Part shown: positions 47,375-61,249 of the stretch, in pieces
How positions within the stretch are numbered: position 1 is the first letter of the stretch
Layout: every line of letters starts with the position of its first letter
NCBI GenBank assembly: GCA_934045905.1
Contig: CAKOGZ010000083.1
Location: 1-64,000 of the forward strand
Length of the DNA: 64,000 bases
Source of the DNA: Leuctra nigra
Taxonomy: Eukaryota > Arthropoda > Insecta > Plecoptera > Leuctridae
Direction: 5' to 3'
The notes under the pieces: generated by a model
What the model saw: only the letters and a program-made list of their open reading frames with translations
What the model was told of the DNA's origin: nothing
Database searches by the model: none
Translations under genes and position numbers: made by a program

Positions 47375-48987
47375 CTGAAAATGATACACCATATAGATGA
47401 TGGAGAGAGGCTTAAAAAGTGCAGAAACACTTTTTTCTGTCAGACGCTCCGATACGCCGCATTTCTTAGTTTATGTCCTTCAGAAGCAGAAGGGCACAAT
47501 CCTGATAGGTTTTCATCAATTTTTTGTCACTGTAGGTTAAAGCTTGTTAAGGGTCAGCTACGCTCGCTTCGCTAACCTACCCTAACCTAACTTTATTATA
47601 AAATTATCTGACCGGGCAACGTCGGGCGACTCCAGGAGGCAGAGGGGAGATTTTTTTTTACATGTTAATGTTAAGCCTATTATTTTCGAAAAGTGTTTTA
47701 TTTCATTTCTCGGCATAACGTTGTGTAGGCTTCAAGAAAATTCGATAAAAATAGGGGGGTGCCACTTTAGAAGTAGCTCATATTGATATTTTTTTATTTG
47801 TTTCCTACTTTGTGACGAATCTATTACTCTAAGAGAGTTGACAACGTTACCCTATATAGTAGATGGTGAGAGGCTTAAAAAGTGCAGAAACACTTTTTTA
47901 TGTCAGACTCTCCAATTCGCCGGAATTAACTGTTCATGTTATTCAGAAGCTGATGGGTCGACCCCCGATAGATTTTCATCCATTTTTTTGTCAATGTATA
48001 TTGACCAACAATGTAGGTTAGCCTACAAAGGTAACAATGTAACAATTAACAATGTTTCTTAGATTTTCCTCATTTCCTAGGTTTTCATACATTTTTTAGT
48101 CAATGGAGGTTAAAGCTTGTGATGAGTCAGCTACGCTCGCTTCGCTAACCTGTATTAACCTAACTTTATTATATAATAATCTGACAGGGCAGCGTCGGGC
48201 GACTCCAAGGGGGCAGAGTGGGGTTCTTTTTTATAATTTTATTTATAAGCATATTTTTTTTCGAAAAGTGTTTTATTTCATTTCTCGGCATAACGTTGTG
48301 TAGGCTTCTAGAAAATTCGATAAAAATAGGGGGGTGCCACTTTAGAAGTAGCTCATATTGATATTTTTTTATTTGTTTCCTACTTTGTGACGAATCTATT
48401 ACTCTAAGAGAGTTGACAACGTTACCCTATATAGTAGATGGTGAGAGGCTTAAAAAGTGCAGAAACACTTTTTTATGTCAGACTCTCCGATTCGCCGGAA
48501 TTAACTGTTCATGTTATTCAGAAGCTGATGGGTCGACCCCCGATAGATTTTCATCCATTTTTTTGTCAATGTATATTGACCAACAATGTAGGTTAGCCTA
48601 CAAAGGTAACAATGTAACAATTAACAATGTTTCTTAGATTTTCCTCATTTCCTAGGTTTTCATCCATTTTTTAGTCAATGGAGGTTAAAGCTTGTGATGA
48701 GTCAGCTACGCTCGCTTCGCTAACCTGTATTAACCTAACTTTATTATATAATAATCTGACAGGGCAGCGTCGGGCGACTCCAAGGGGGCAGAGTGGGGTT
48801 CTTTTTTATAATTTTATTTATAAGCCTATTTTTTTGCGAAAAGTGTTTTATTACATTTCTCGGCATAACGTTGTGTAGGCATCAAGAAAATTCGATAAAA
48901 ACAGGGGGGTGCCACTTTAGAAGTAGGTCATATTGAAAAAGTTTTGTTTGTTTCCTACTTTGTGACGAATCTATTACTCTTAGAGAG
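47375..48987 (+). repeat. HOR unit 31: A(short)-B-B, 1,613 bp
   Basis: 463-bp A. B 47838 has CTCCAATTCG, CATACATTT and TAAGCATATTT as in unit 27, 5,886 bp away (6,461 minus 575). Terminal B 48413. Confidence 0.93.
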
Positions 48988-50034
48988 CTGAAAATGATAC
49001 ACCATATAGATGATGGAGAGAGGCTTAAAAAGTGCAGAAACACTTTTTTCTGTCAGACGCTCCGATACGCCGCATTTCTTAGTTTATGTCCTTCAGAAGC
49101 AGAAGGGCACAATCCTGATAGGTTTTCATCAATTTTTTGTCACTGTAGGTTAAAGCTTGTTAAGGGTCAGCTACGCTCGCTTCGCTCGCTTCGCTAACCT
49201 ACCCTAACCTAACTTTATTATAAAATTATCTGACCGGGCAACGTCGGGCGACTCCAGGAGGCAGAGGGGAGATTTTTTTTTACATGTTAATGTTAAGCCT
49301 ATTATTTTCGAAAAGTGTTTTATTTCATTTCTCGGCATAACGTTGTGTAGGCTTCAAGAAAATTCGATAAAAATAGGGGGGTGCCACTTTAGAAGTAGCT
49401 CATATTGATATTTTTTTATTTGTTTCCTACTTTGTGACGAATCTATTACTCTAAGAGAGTTGACAACGTTACCCTATATAGTAGATGGTGAGAGTCTTAA
49501 AAAGTGCAGAAACACTTTTTTATGTCAGACTCTCCGATTCGCCGGAATTAACTGTTCATGTTATTCAGAAGCTGATGGGTCGACCCCCGATAGATTTTCA
49601 TCCATTTTTTTGTCAATGTATATTGACCAACAATGTAGGTTAGCCTACAAAGGTAACAATGTAACAATTAACAATGTTCCTTAGATTTTCCTCATTTCCT
49701 AGGTTTTCATCCATTTTTTAGTCAATGGAGGTTAAAGCTTGTGATGAGTCAGCTACGCTCGCTTCGCTAACCTGTATTAACCTAACTTTATTATATAATA
49801 ATCTGACAGGGCAGCGTCGGGCGACTCCAAGGGGGCAGAGTGGGGTTCTTTTTTATAATTTTATTTATAAGCCTATTTTTTTGCGAAAAGTGTTTTATTA
49901 CATTTCTCGGCATAACGTTGTGTAGGCATCAAGAAAATTCGATAAAAACAGGGGGGTGCCACTTTAGAAGTAGGTCATATTGAAAAAGTTTTGTTTGTTT
50001 CCTACTTTGTGACGAATCTATTACTCTTAGAGAG
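48988..50034 (+). repeat. HOR unit 32: A-B, 1,047 bp
   Basis: Full-length A with single terminal B 49460 carrying GAGAGTCTT. Together, units 31-32 (A-B-B-A-B) match units 22-23 (A-B-B-A-B-B) minus one B. Confidence 0.93.
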
Positions 50035-51647
50035 CTGAAAATGATACACCATATAGATGATGGAGAGAGGCTTAAAAAGTGCAGAAACACTTTTTTCTGT
50101 CAGACGCTCCGATACGCCGCATTTCTTAGTTTATGTCCTTCAGAAGCAGAAGGGCACAATCCTGATAGGTTTTCATCAATTTTTTGTCACTGTAGGTTAA
50201 AGCTTGTTAAGGGTCAGCTACGCTCGCTTCGCTAACCTACCCTAACCTAACTTTATTATAAAATTATCTGACCGGGCAACGTCGGGCGACTCCAGGAGGC
50301 AGAGGGGAGATTTTTTTTTACATGTTAATGTTAAGCCTATTATTTTCGAAAAGTGTTTTATTTCATTTCTCGGCATAACGTTGTGTAGGCTTCAAGAAAA
50401 TTCGATAAAAATAGGGGGGTGCCACTTTAGAAGTAGCTCATATTGATATTTTTTTATTTGTTTCCTACATTGTGACGAATCTATTACTCTAAGAGAGTTG
50501 ACAACGTTACCCTATATAGTAGATGGTGAGAGGCTTAAAAAGTGCAGAAACACTTTTTTATGTCAGACTCTCCGATTCGCCGGAATTAACTGTTCATGTT
50601 ATTCAGAAGCTGATGGGTCGACCCCCGATAGATTTTCATCCATTTTTTTGTCAATGTATATTGACCAACAATGTAGGTTAGCCTACAAAGGTAACAATGT
50701 AACAATTAACAATGTTCCTTAGATTTTCCTCATTTCCTAGGTTTTCATCCATTTTTTAGTCAATGGAGGTTAAAGCTTGTGATGAGTCAGCTACGCTCGC
50801 TTCGCTAACCTGTATTAACCTAACTTTATTATATAATAATCTGACAGGGCAGCGTCGGGCGACTCCAAGGGGGCAGAGTGGGGTTCTTTTTTATAATTTT
50901 ATTTATAAGCCTATTTTTTTTCGAAAAGTGTTTTATTTCATTTCTCGGCATAACGTTGTGTAGGCTTCTAGAAAATTCGATAAAAATAGGGGGGTGCCAC
51001 TTTAGAAGTAGCTCATATTGATATTTTTTTATTTGTTTCCTACTTTGTGACGAATCTATTACTCTAAGAGAGTTGACAACGTTACCCTATATAGTAGATG
51101 GTGAGAGGCTTAAAAAGTGCAGAAACACTTTTTTATGTCAGACTCTCCGATTCGCCGGAATTAACTGTTCATGTTATTCAGAAGCTGATGGGTCGACCCC
51201 CGATAGATTTTCATCCATTTTTTTGTCAATGTATATTGACCAACAATGTAGGTTAGCCTACAAAGGTAACAATGTAACAATTAACAATGTTCCTTAGATT
51301 TTCCTCATTTCCTAGGTTTTCATCCATTTTTTAGTCAATGGAGGTTAAAGCTTGTGATGAGTCAGCTACGCTCGCTTCGCTAACCTGTATTAACCTAACT
51401 TTATTATATAATAATCTGACAGGGCAGCGTCGGGCGACTCCAAGGGGGCAGAGTGGGGTTCTTTTTTATAATTTTATTTGTAAGCCTATTTTTTTGCGAA
51501 AAGTGTTTTATTACATTTCTCGGCATAACGTTGTGTAGGCATCAAGAAAATTCGATAAAAACAGGGGGGTGCCACTTTAGAAGTAGGTCATATTGATAAA
51601 GTTTTGTTTGTTTCCTACTTTGTGACGAATCTATTACTCTTAGAGAG
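50035..51647 (+). repeat. HOR unit 33: A(short)-B-B, 1,613 bp
   Basis: 463-bp A, B 50498, terminal B 51073 with TTTGTAAGCC and a TTGATAAAGTTTTG tail, a mix of two tail lineages (AAAACAGG with GATAAAG). Confidence 0.93.
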
Positions 51648-52685
51648 CTGAAAATGATACACCATATAGATGATGGAGAGAGGCTTAAAAAGTGCAGAAA
51701 CACTTTTTTCTGTCAGACGCTCCGATACGCCGCATTTCTTAGTTTATGTCCTTCAGAAGCAGAAGGGCACAATCCTGATAGGTTTTCATCAATTTTTTGT
51801 CACTGTAGGTTAAAGCTTGTTAAGGGTCAGCTACGCTCGCTTCGCTAACCTACCCTAACCTAACTTTATTATAAAATTATCTGACCGGGCAACGTCGGGC
51901 GACTCCAGGAGGCAGAGGGGAGATTTTTTTTTACATGTTAATGTTAAGCCTATTATTTTCGAAAAGTGTTTTATTTCATTTCTCGGCATAACGTTGTGTA
52001 GGCTTCAAGAAAATTCGATAAAAATAGGGGGGTGCCACTTTAGAAGTAGCTCATATTGATATTTTTTTATTTGTTTCCTACATTGTGACGAATCTATTAC
52101 TCTAAGAGAGTTGACAACGTTACCCTATATAGTAGATGGTGAGAGGCTTAAAAAGTGCAGAAACACTTTTTTATGTCAGACTCTCCGATTCGCCGGAATT
52201 AACTGTTCATGTTATTCAGAAGCTGATGGGTCGACCCCCGATAGATTTTCATCCATTTTTTTGTCAATGTATATTGACCAACAATGTAGGTTAGCCTACA
52301 AAGGTAACAATGTAACAATTAACAATGTTCCTTAGATTTTCCTCATTTCCTAGGTTTTCATCCATTTTTTAGTCAATGGAGGTTAAAGCTTGTGATGAGT
52401 CAGCTACGCTCGCTTCGCTAACCTGTATTAACCTAACTTTATTATATAATAATCTGACAGGGCAGCGTCGGGCGACTCCAAGGGGGCAGAGTGGGGTTCT
52501 TTTTTATAATTTTATTTGTAAGCCTATTTTTTTGCGAAAAGTGTTTTATTACATTTCTCGGCATAACGTTGTGTAGGCATCAAGAAAATTCGATAAAAAC
52601 AGGGGGGTGCCACTTTAGAAGTAGGTCATATTGAAAAAGTTTTGTTTGTTTCCTACTTTGTGACGAATCTATTACTCTTAGAGAG
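51648..52685 (+). repeat. HOR unit 34: A(short)-B, 1,038 bp
   Basis: 463-bp A and a single terminal B 52111 with TTTGTAAGCC. Similar to units 25 and 39 but without the GCGCCTCC mark. Confidence 0.93.
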
Positions 52686-54307
52686 CTGAAAATGATACAC
52701 CATATAGATGATGGAGAGAGGCTTAAAAAGTGCAGAAACACTTTTTTCTGTCAGACGCTCCGATACGCCGCATTTCTTAGTTTATGTCCTTCAGAAGCAG
52801 AAGGGCACAATCCTGATAGGTTTTCATCAATTTTTTGTCACTGTAGGTTAAAGCTTGTTAAGGGTCAGCTACGCTCGCTTCGCTCGCTTCGCTAACCTAC
52901 CCTAACCTAACTTTATTATAAAATTATCTGACCGGGCAACGTCGGGCGACTCCAGGAGGCAGAGGGGAGATTTTTTTTTACATGTTAATGTTAAGCCTAT
53001 TATTTTCGAAAAGTGTTTTATTTCATTTCTCGGCATAACGTTGTGTAGGCTTCAAGAAAATTCGATAAAAATAGGGGGGTGCCACTTTAGAAGTAGCTCA
53101 TATTGATATTTTTTTATTTGTTTCCTACTTTGTGACGAATCTATTACTCTAAGAGAGTTGACAACGTTACCCTATATAGTAGATGGTGAGAGGCTTAAAA
53201 AGTGCAGAAACACTTTTTTATGTCAGACTCTCCGATTCGCCGGAATTAACTGTTCATGTTATTCAGAAGCTGATGGGTCGACCCCCGATAGATTTTCATC
53301 CATTTTTTTGTCAATGTATATTGACCAACAATGTAGGTTAGCCTACAAAGGTAACAATGTAACAATTAACAATGTTTCTTAGATTTTCCTCATTTCCTAG
53401 GTTTTCATCCATTTTTTAGTCAATGGAGGTTAAAGCTTGTGATGAGTCAGCTACGCTCGCTTCGCTAACCTGTATTAACCTAACTTTATTATATAATAAT
53501 CTGACAGGGCAGCGTCGGGCGACTCCAAGGGGGCAGAGTGGGGTTCTTTTTTATAATTTTATTTATAAGCCTATTTTTTTTCGAAAAGTGTTTTATTTCA
53601 TTTCTCGGCATAACGTTGTGTAGGCTTCTAGAAAATTCGATAAAAATAGGGGGGTGCCACTTTAGAAGTAGCTCATATTGATATTTTTTTATTTGTTTCC
53701 TACTTTGTGACGAATCTATTACTCTAAGAGAGTTGACAACGTTACCCTATATAGTAGATGGTGAGAGGCTTAAAAAGTGCAGAAACACTTTTTTATGTCA
53801 GACTCTCCGATTCGCCGGAATTAACTGTTCATGTTATTCAGAAGCTGATGGGTCGACCCCCGATAGATTTTCATCCATTTTTTTGTCAATGTATATTGAC
53901 CAACAATGTAGGTTAGCCTACAAAGGTAACAATGTAACAATTAACAATGTTTCTTAGATTTTCCTCATTTCCTAGGTTTTCATCCATTTTTTAGTCAATG
54001 GAGGTTAAAGCTTGTGATGAGTCAGCTACGCTCGCTTCGCTAACCTGTATTAACCTAACTTTATTATATAATAATCTGACAGGGCAGCGTCGGGCGACTC
54101 CAAGGGGGCAGAGTGGGGTTCTTTTTTATAATTTTATTTATAAGCCTATTTTTTTGCGAAAAGTGTTTTATTACATTTCTCGGCATAACGTTGTGTAGGC
54201 ATCAAGAAAATTCGATAAAAACAGGGGGGTGCCACTTTAGAAGTAGGTCATATTGAAAAAGTTTTGTTTGTTTCCTACTTTGTGACGAATCTATTACTCT
54301 TAGAGAG
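52686..54307 (+). repeat. HOR unit 35: A-B-B, 1,622 bp
   Basis: Full-length A, B 53158 and terminal B 53733, both with AATGTTTCTTAG. No private mark seen. Confidence 0.93.
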
Positions 54308-55354
54308 CTGAAAATGATACACCATATAGATGATGGAGAGAGGCTTAAAAAGTGCAGAAACACTTTTTTCTGTCAGACGCTCCGATACGCCGCATTTCTT
54401 AGTTTATGTCCTTCAGAAGCAGAAGGGCACAATCCTGATAGGTTTTCATCAATTTTTTGTCACTGTAGGTTAAAGCTTGTTAAGGGTCAGCTACGCTCGC
54501 TTCGCTCGCTTCGCTAACCTACCCTAACCTAACTTTATTATAAAATTATCTGACCGGGCAACGTCGGGCGACTCCAGGAGGCAGAGGGGAGATTTTTTTT
54601 TACATGTTAATGTTAAGCCTATTATTTTCGAAAAGTGTTTTATTTCATTTCTCGGCATAACGTTGTGTAGGCTTCAAGAAAATTCGATAAAAATAGGGGG
54701 GTGCCACTTTAGAAGTAGCTCATATTGATATTTTTTTATTTGTTTCCTACTTTGTGACGAATCTATTACTCTAAGAGAGTTGACAACGTTACCCTATATA
54801 GTAGATGGTGAGAGTCTTAAAAAGTGCAGAAACACTTTTTTATGTCAGACTCTCCGATTCGCCGGAATTAACTGTTCATGTTATTCAGAAGCTGATGGGT
54901 CGACCCCCGATAGATTTTCATCCATTTTTTTGTCAATGTATATTGACCAACAATGTAGGTTAGCCTACAAAGGTAACAATGTAACAATTAACAATGTTCC
55001 TTAGATTTTCCTCATTTCCTAGGTTTTCATCCATTTTTTAGTCAATGGAGGTTAAAGCTTGTGATGAGTCAGCTACGCTCGCTTCGCTAACCTGTATTAA
55101 CCTAACTTTATTATATAATAATCTGACAGGGCAGCGTCGGGCGACTCCAAGGGGGCAGAGTGGGGTTCTTTTTTATAATTTTATTTATAAGCCTATTTTT
55201 TTGCGAAAAGTGTTTTATTACATTTCTCGGCATAACGTTGTGTAGGCATCAAGAAAATTCGATAAAAACAGGGGGGTGCCACTTTAGAAGTAGGTCATAT
55301 TGAAAAAGTTTTGTTTGTTTCCTACTTTGTGACGAATCTATTACTCTTAGAGAG
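54308..55354 (+). repeat. HOR unit 36: A-B, 1,047 bp
   Basis: Full-length A with single terminal B 54780 carrying GAGAGTCTT; third example of this composition after units 30 and 32. Confidence 0.93.
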
Positions 55355-56967
55355 CTGAAAATGATACACCATATAGATGATGGAGAGAGGCTTAAAAAGT
55401 GCAGAAACACTTTTTTCTGTCAGACGCTCCGATACGCCGCATTTCTTAGTTTATGTCCTTCAGAAGCAGAAGGGCACAATCCTGATAGGTTTTCATCAAT
55501 TTTTTGTCACTGTAGGTTAAAGCTTGTTAAGGGTCAGCTACGCTCGCTTCGCTAACCTACCCTAACCTAACTTTATTATAAAATTATCTGACCGGGCAAC
55601 GTCGGGCGACTCCAGGAGGCAGAGGGGAGATTTTTTTTTACATGTTAATGTTAAGCCTATTATTTTCGAAAAGTGTTTTATTTCATTTCTCGGCATAACG
55701 TTGTGTAGGCTTCAAGAAAATTCGATAAAAATAGGGGGGTGCCACTTTAGAAGTAGCTCATATTGATATTTTTTTATTTGTTTCCTACATTGTGACGAAT
55801 CTATTACTCTAAGAGAGTTGACAACGTTACCCTATATAGTAGATGGTGAGAGGCTTAAAAAGTGCAGAAACACTTTTTTATGTCAGACTCTCCGATTCGC
55901 CGGAATTAACTGTTCATGTTATTCAGAAGCTGATGGGTCGACCCCCGATAGATTTTCATCCATTTTTTTGTCAATGTATATTGACCAACAATGTAGGTTA
56001 GCCTACAAAGGTAACAATGTAACAATTAACAATGTTCCTTAGATTTTCCTCATTTCCTAGGTTTTCATCCATTTTTTAGTCAATGGAGGTTAAAGCTTGT
56101 GATGAGTCAGCTACGCTCGCTTCGCTAACCTGTATTAACCTAACTTTATTATATAATAATCTGACAGGGCAGCGTCGGGCGACTCCAAGGGGGCAGAGTG
56201 GGGTTCTTTTTTATAATTTTATTTATAAGCCTATTTTTTTTCGAAAAGTGTTTTATTTCATTTCTCGGCATAACGTTGTGTAGGCTTCAAGAAAATTCGA
56301 TAAAAATAGGGGGGTACCACTTTAGAAGTAGCTCATATTGATATTTTTTTATTTGTTTCCTACTTTGTGACGAATCTATTACTCTAAGAGAGTTGACAAC
56401 GTTACCCTATATTGTAGATGGTGAGAGGCTTAAAAAGTGCAGAAACACTTTTTTATGTCAGACTCTCCGATTCGCCGGAATTAACTGTTCATGTTATTCA
56501 GAAGCTGATGGGTCGACCCCCGATAGATTTTCATCCATTTTTTTGTCAATGTATTTTGACCAACAATGTAGGTTAGCCTACAAAGGTAACAATGTAACAA
56601 TTAACAATGTTCCTTAGATTTTCCTCATTTCCTAGGTTTTCATCCATTTTTTAGTCAATGGAGGTTAAAGCTTGTGATGAGTCAGCTACGCTCGCTTCGC
56701 TAACCTGTATTAACCTAACTTTATTATATAATAATCTGACAGGGCAGCGTCGGGCGACTCCAAGGGGGCAGAGTGGGGTTCTTTTTTATAATTTTAATTA
56801 TAAGCCTATTTTTTTGCGAAAAGTGTTTTATTACATTTCTCGGCATAACGTTGTGTAGGCATCAAGAAAATTCGATAAACACAGGGGGGTGCCACTTTAG
56901 AAGTAGGTCATATTGATAAAGTTTTGTTTGTTTCCTACTTTGTGACGAATCTATTACTCTTAGAGAG
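55355..56967 (+). repeat. HOR unit 37: A(short)-B-B, 1,613 bp
   Basis: 463-bp A, B 55818 with GGTACCAC, terminal B 56393 with CCTATATTGTAG, TATTTTGACC, TTTTAATTATAAG and AAACACAGG. Third copy of the unit 24/28 type. Confidence 0.93.
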
Positions 56968-58589
56968 CTGAAAATGATACACCATATAGATGATGGAGAG
57001 AGGCTTAAAAAGTGCAGAAACACTTTTTTCTGTCAGACGCTCCGATACGCCGCATTTCTTAGTTTATGTCCTTCAGAAGCAGAAGGGCACAATCCTGATA
57101 GGTTTTCATCAATTTTTTGTCACTGTAGGTTAAAGCTTGTTAAGGGTCAGCTACGCTCGCTTCGCTCGCTTCGCTAACCTACCCTAACCTAACTTTATTA
57201 TAAAATTATCTGACCGGGCAACGTCGGGCGACTCCAGGAGGCAGAGGGGAGATTTTTTTTTACATGTTTATGTTAAGCCTATTATTTCCGAAAAGTGTTT
57301 TATTTCATTTCTCGGCATAACGTTGTGTAGGCTTCAAGAAAATTCGATAAAAATAGGGGGGTGCCACTTTAGAAGTAGCTCATATTGATATTTTTTTATT
57401 TGTTTCCTACTTTGTGACGAATCTATTACTCTAAGAGAGTTGACAACGTTACCCTATATAGTAGATGGTGAGAGGCTTAAAAAGTGCAGAAACACTTTTT
57501 TATGTCAGACTCTCCAATTCGCCGGAATTAACTGTTCATGTTATTCAGAAGCTGATGGGTCGACCCCCGATAGATTTTCATCCATTTTTTTGTCAATGTA
57601 TATTGACCAACAATGTAGGTTAGCCTACAAAGGTAACAATGTAACAATTAACAATGTTTCTTAGATTTTCCTCATTTCCTAGGTTTTCATCCATTTTTTA
57701 GTCAATGGAGGTTAAAGCTTGTGATGAGTCAGCTACGCTCGCTTCGCTAACCTGTATTAACCTAACTTTATTATATAATAATCTGACAGGGCAGCGTCGG
57801 GCGACTCCAAGGGGGCAGAGTGGGGTTCTTTTTTATAATTTTATTTATAAGCCTATTTTTTTTCGAAAAGTGTTTTATTTCATTTCTCGGCATAACGTTG
57901 TGTAGGCTTCTAGAAAATTCGATAAAAATAGGGGGGTGCCACTTTAGAAGTAGCTCATATTGATATTTTTTTATTTGTTTCCTACTTTGTGACGAATCTA
58001 TTACTCTAAGAGAGTTGACAACGTTACCCTATATAGTAGATGGTGAGAGGCTTAAAAAGTGCAGAAACACTTTTTTATGTCAGACTCTCCGATTCGCCGG
58101 AATTAACTGTTCATGTTATTCAGAAGCTGATGGGTCGACCCCCGATAGATTTTCATCCATTTTTTTGTCAATGTATATTGACCAACAATGTAGGTTAGCC
58201 TACAAAGGTAACAATGTAACAATTAACAATGTTCCTTAGATTTTCCTCATTTCCTAGGTTTTCATCCATTTTTTAGTCAATGGAGGTTAAAGCTTGTGAT
58301 GAGTCAGCTACGCTCGCTTCGCTAACCTGTATTAACCTAACTTTATTATATAATAATCTGACAGGGCAGCGTCGGGCGACTCCAAGGGGGCAGAGTGGGG
58401 TTCTTTTTTATAATTTTATTTGTAAGCCTATTTTTTTGCGAAAAGTGTTTTATTACATTTCTCGGCATAACGTTGTGTAGGCATCAAGAAAATTCGATAA
58501 AAACAGGGGGGTGCCACTTTAGAAGTAGGTCATATTGAAAAAGTTTTGTTTGTTTCCTACTTTGTGACGAATCTATTACTCTTAGAGAG
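56968..58589 (+). repeat. HOR unit 38: A-B-B, 1,622 bp
   Basis: Full-length A with ACATGTTTATG and TATTTCCGAAAAG (palindrome broken near 57288). B 57440 has CTCCAATTCG; terminal B 58015 has TTTGTAAGCC. Follows unit 37 as unit 18 follows unit 17. Confidence 0.93.
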
Positions 58590-59627
58590 CTGAAAATGAT
58601 ACACCATATAGATGATGGAGAGAGGCTTAAAAAGTGCAGAAACACTTTTTTCTGTCAGACGCTCCGATACGCCGCATTTCTTAGTTTATGTCCTTCAGAA
58701 GCAGAAGGGCACAATCCTGATAGGTTTTCATCAATTTTTTGTCACTGTAGGTTAAAGCTTGTTAAGGGTCAGCTACGCTCGCTTCGCTAACCTACCCTAA
58801 CCTAACTTTATTATAAAATTATCTGACCGGGCAACGTCGGGCGACTCCAGGAGGCAGAGGGGAGATTTTTTTTTACATGTTAATGTTAAGCCTATTATTT
58901 TCGAAAAGTGTTTTATTTCATTTCTCGGCATAACGTTGTGTAGGCTTCAAGAAAATTCGATAAAAATAGGGGGGTGCCACTTTAGAAGTAGCTCATATTG
59001 ATATTTTTTTATTTGTTTCCTACATTGTGACGAATCTATTACTCTAAGAGAGTTGACAACGTTACCCTATATAGTAGATGGTGAGAGGCTTAAAAAGTGC
59101 AGAAACACTTTTTTATGTCAGACTCTCCGATTCGCCGGAATTAACTGTTCATGTTATTCAGAAGCTGATGGGTCGACCCCCGATAGATTTTCATCCATTT
59201 TTTTGTCAATGTATATTGACCAACAATGTAGGTTAGCCTACAAAGGTAACAATGTAACAATTAACAATGTTCCTTAGATTTTCCTCATTTCCTAGGTTTT
59301 CATCCATTTTTTAGTCAATGGAGGTTAAAGCTTGTGATGAGTCAGCTACGCTCGCTTCGCTAACCTGTATTAACCTAACTTTATTATATAATAATCTGAC
59401 AGGGCAGCGTCGGGCGACTCCAAGGGGGCAGAGTGGGGTTCTTTTTTATAATTTTATTTGTAAGCCTATTTTTTTGCGAAAAGTGTTTTATTACATTTCT
59501 CGGCATAACGTTGTGTAGGCATCAAGAAAATTCGATAAAAACAGGGGGGTGCCACTTTAGAAGTAGGTCATATTGAAAAAGTTTTGTTTGTTTCCTACTT
59601 TGTGACGAATCTATTACTCTTAGAGAG
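58590..59627 (+). repeat. HOR unit 39: A(short)-B, 1,038 bp
   Basis: 463-bp A, the rightmost short A in the window, and single terminal B 59053 with TTTGTAAGCC. Confidence 0.93.
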
Positions 59628-61249
59628 CTGAAAATGATACACCATATAGATGATGGAGAGAGGCTTAAAAAGTGCAGAAACACTTTTTTCTGTCAGACGC
59701 TCCGATACGCCGCATTTCTTAGTTTATGTCCTTCAGAAGCAGAAGGGCACAATCCTGATAGGTTTTCATCAATTTTTTGTCACTGTAGGTTAAAGCTTGT
59801 TAAGGGTCAGCTACGCTCGCTTCGCTCGCTTCGCTAACCTACCCTAACCTAACTTTATTATAAAATTATCTGACCGGGCAACGTCGGGCGACTCCAGGAG
59901 GCAGAGGGGAGATTTTTTTTTACATGTTAATGTTAAGCCTATTATTTTCGAAAAGTGTTTTATTTCATTTCTCGGCATAACGTTGTGTAGGCTTCAAGAA
60001 AATTCGATAAAAATAGGGGGGTGCCACTTTAGAAGTAGCTCATATTGATATTTTTTTATTTGTTTCCTACTTTGTGACGAATCTATTACTCTAAGAGAGT
60101 TGACAACGTTACCCTATATAGTAGATGGTGAGAGGCTTAAAAAGTGCAGAAACACTTTTTTATGTCAGACTCTCCGATTCGCCGGAATTAACTGTTCATG
60201 TTATTCAGAAGCTGATGGGTCGACCCCCGATAGATTTTCATCCATTTTTTTGTCAATGTATATTGACCAACAATGTAGGTTAGCCTACAAAGGTAACAAT
60301 GTAACAATTAACAATGTTTCTTAGATTTTCCTCATTTCCTAGGTTTTCATCCATTTTTTAGTCAATGGAGGTTAAAGCTTGTGATGAGTCAGCTACGCTC
60401 GCTTCGCTAACCTGTATTAACCTAACTTTATTATATAATAATCTGACAGGGCAGCGTCGGGCGACTCCAAGGGGGCAGAGTGGGGTTCTTTTTTATAATT
60501 TTATTTATAAGCCTATTTTTTTTCGAAAAGTGTTTTATTTCATTTCTCGGCATAACGTTGTGTAGGCTTCTAGAAAATTCGATAAAAATAGGGGGGTGCT
60601 ACTTTAGAAGTAGCTCATATTGATATTTTTTTATTTGTTTCCTACTTTGTGACGAATCTATTACTCTAAGAGAGTTGACAACGTTACCCTATATAGTAGA
60701 TGGTGAGAGTCTTAAAAAGTGCAGAAACACTTTTTTATGTCAGACTCTCCGATTCGCCGGAATTAACTGTTCATGTTATTCAGAAGCTGATGGGTCGACC
60801 CCCGATAGATTTTCATCCATTTTTTTGTCAATGTATATTGACCAACAATGTAGGTTAGCCTACAAAGGTAACAATGTAACAATTAACAATGTTCCTTAGA
60901 TTTTCCTCATTTCCTAGGTTTTCATCCATTTTTTAGTCAATGGAGGTTAAAGCTTGTGATGAGTCAGCTACGCTCGCTTCGCTAACCTGTATTAACCTAA
61001 CTTTATTATATAATAATCTGACAGGGCAGCGTCGGGCGACTCCAAGGGGGCAGAGTGGGGTTCTTTTTTATAATTTTATTTATAAGCCTATTTTTTTGCG
61101 AAAAGTGTTTTATTACATTTCTCGGCATAACGTTGTGTAGGCATCAAGAAAATTCGATAAAAACAGGGGGGTGCCACTTTAGAAGTAGGTCATATTGAAA
61201 AAGTTTTGTTTGTTTCCTACTTTGTGACGAATCTATTACTCTTAGAGAG
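59628..61249 (+). repeat. HOR unit 40: A-B-B, 1,622 bp
   Basis: Full-length A, B 60100 with private GGTGCTACTTT near 60595, terminal B 60675 with GAGAGTCTT. Confidence 0.93.
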
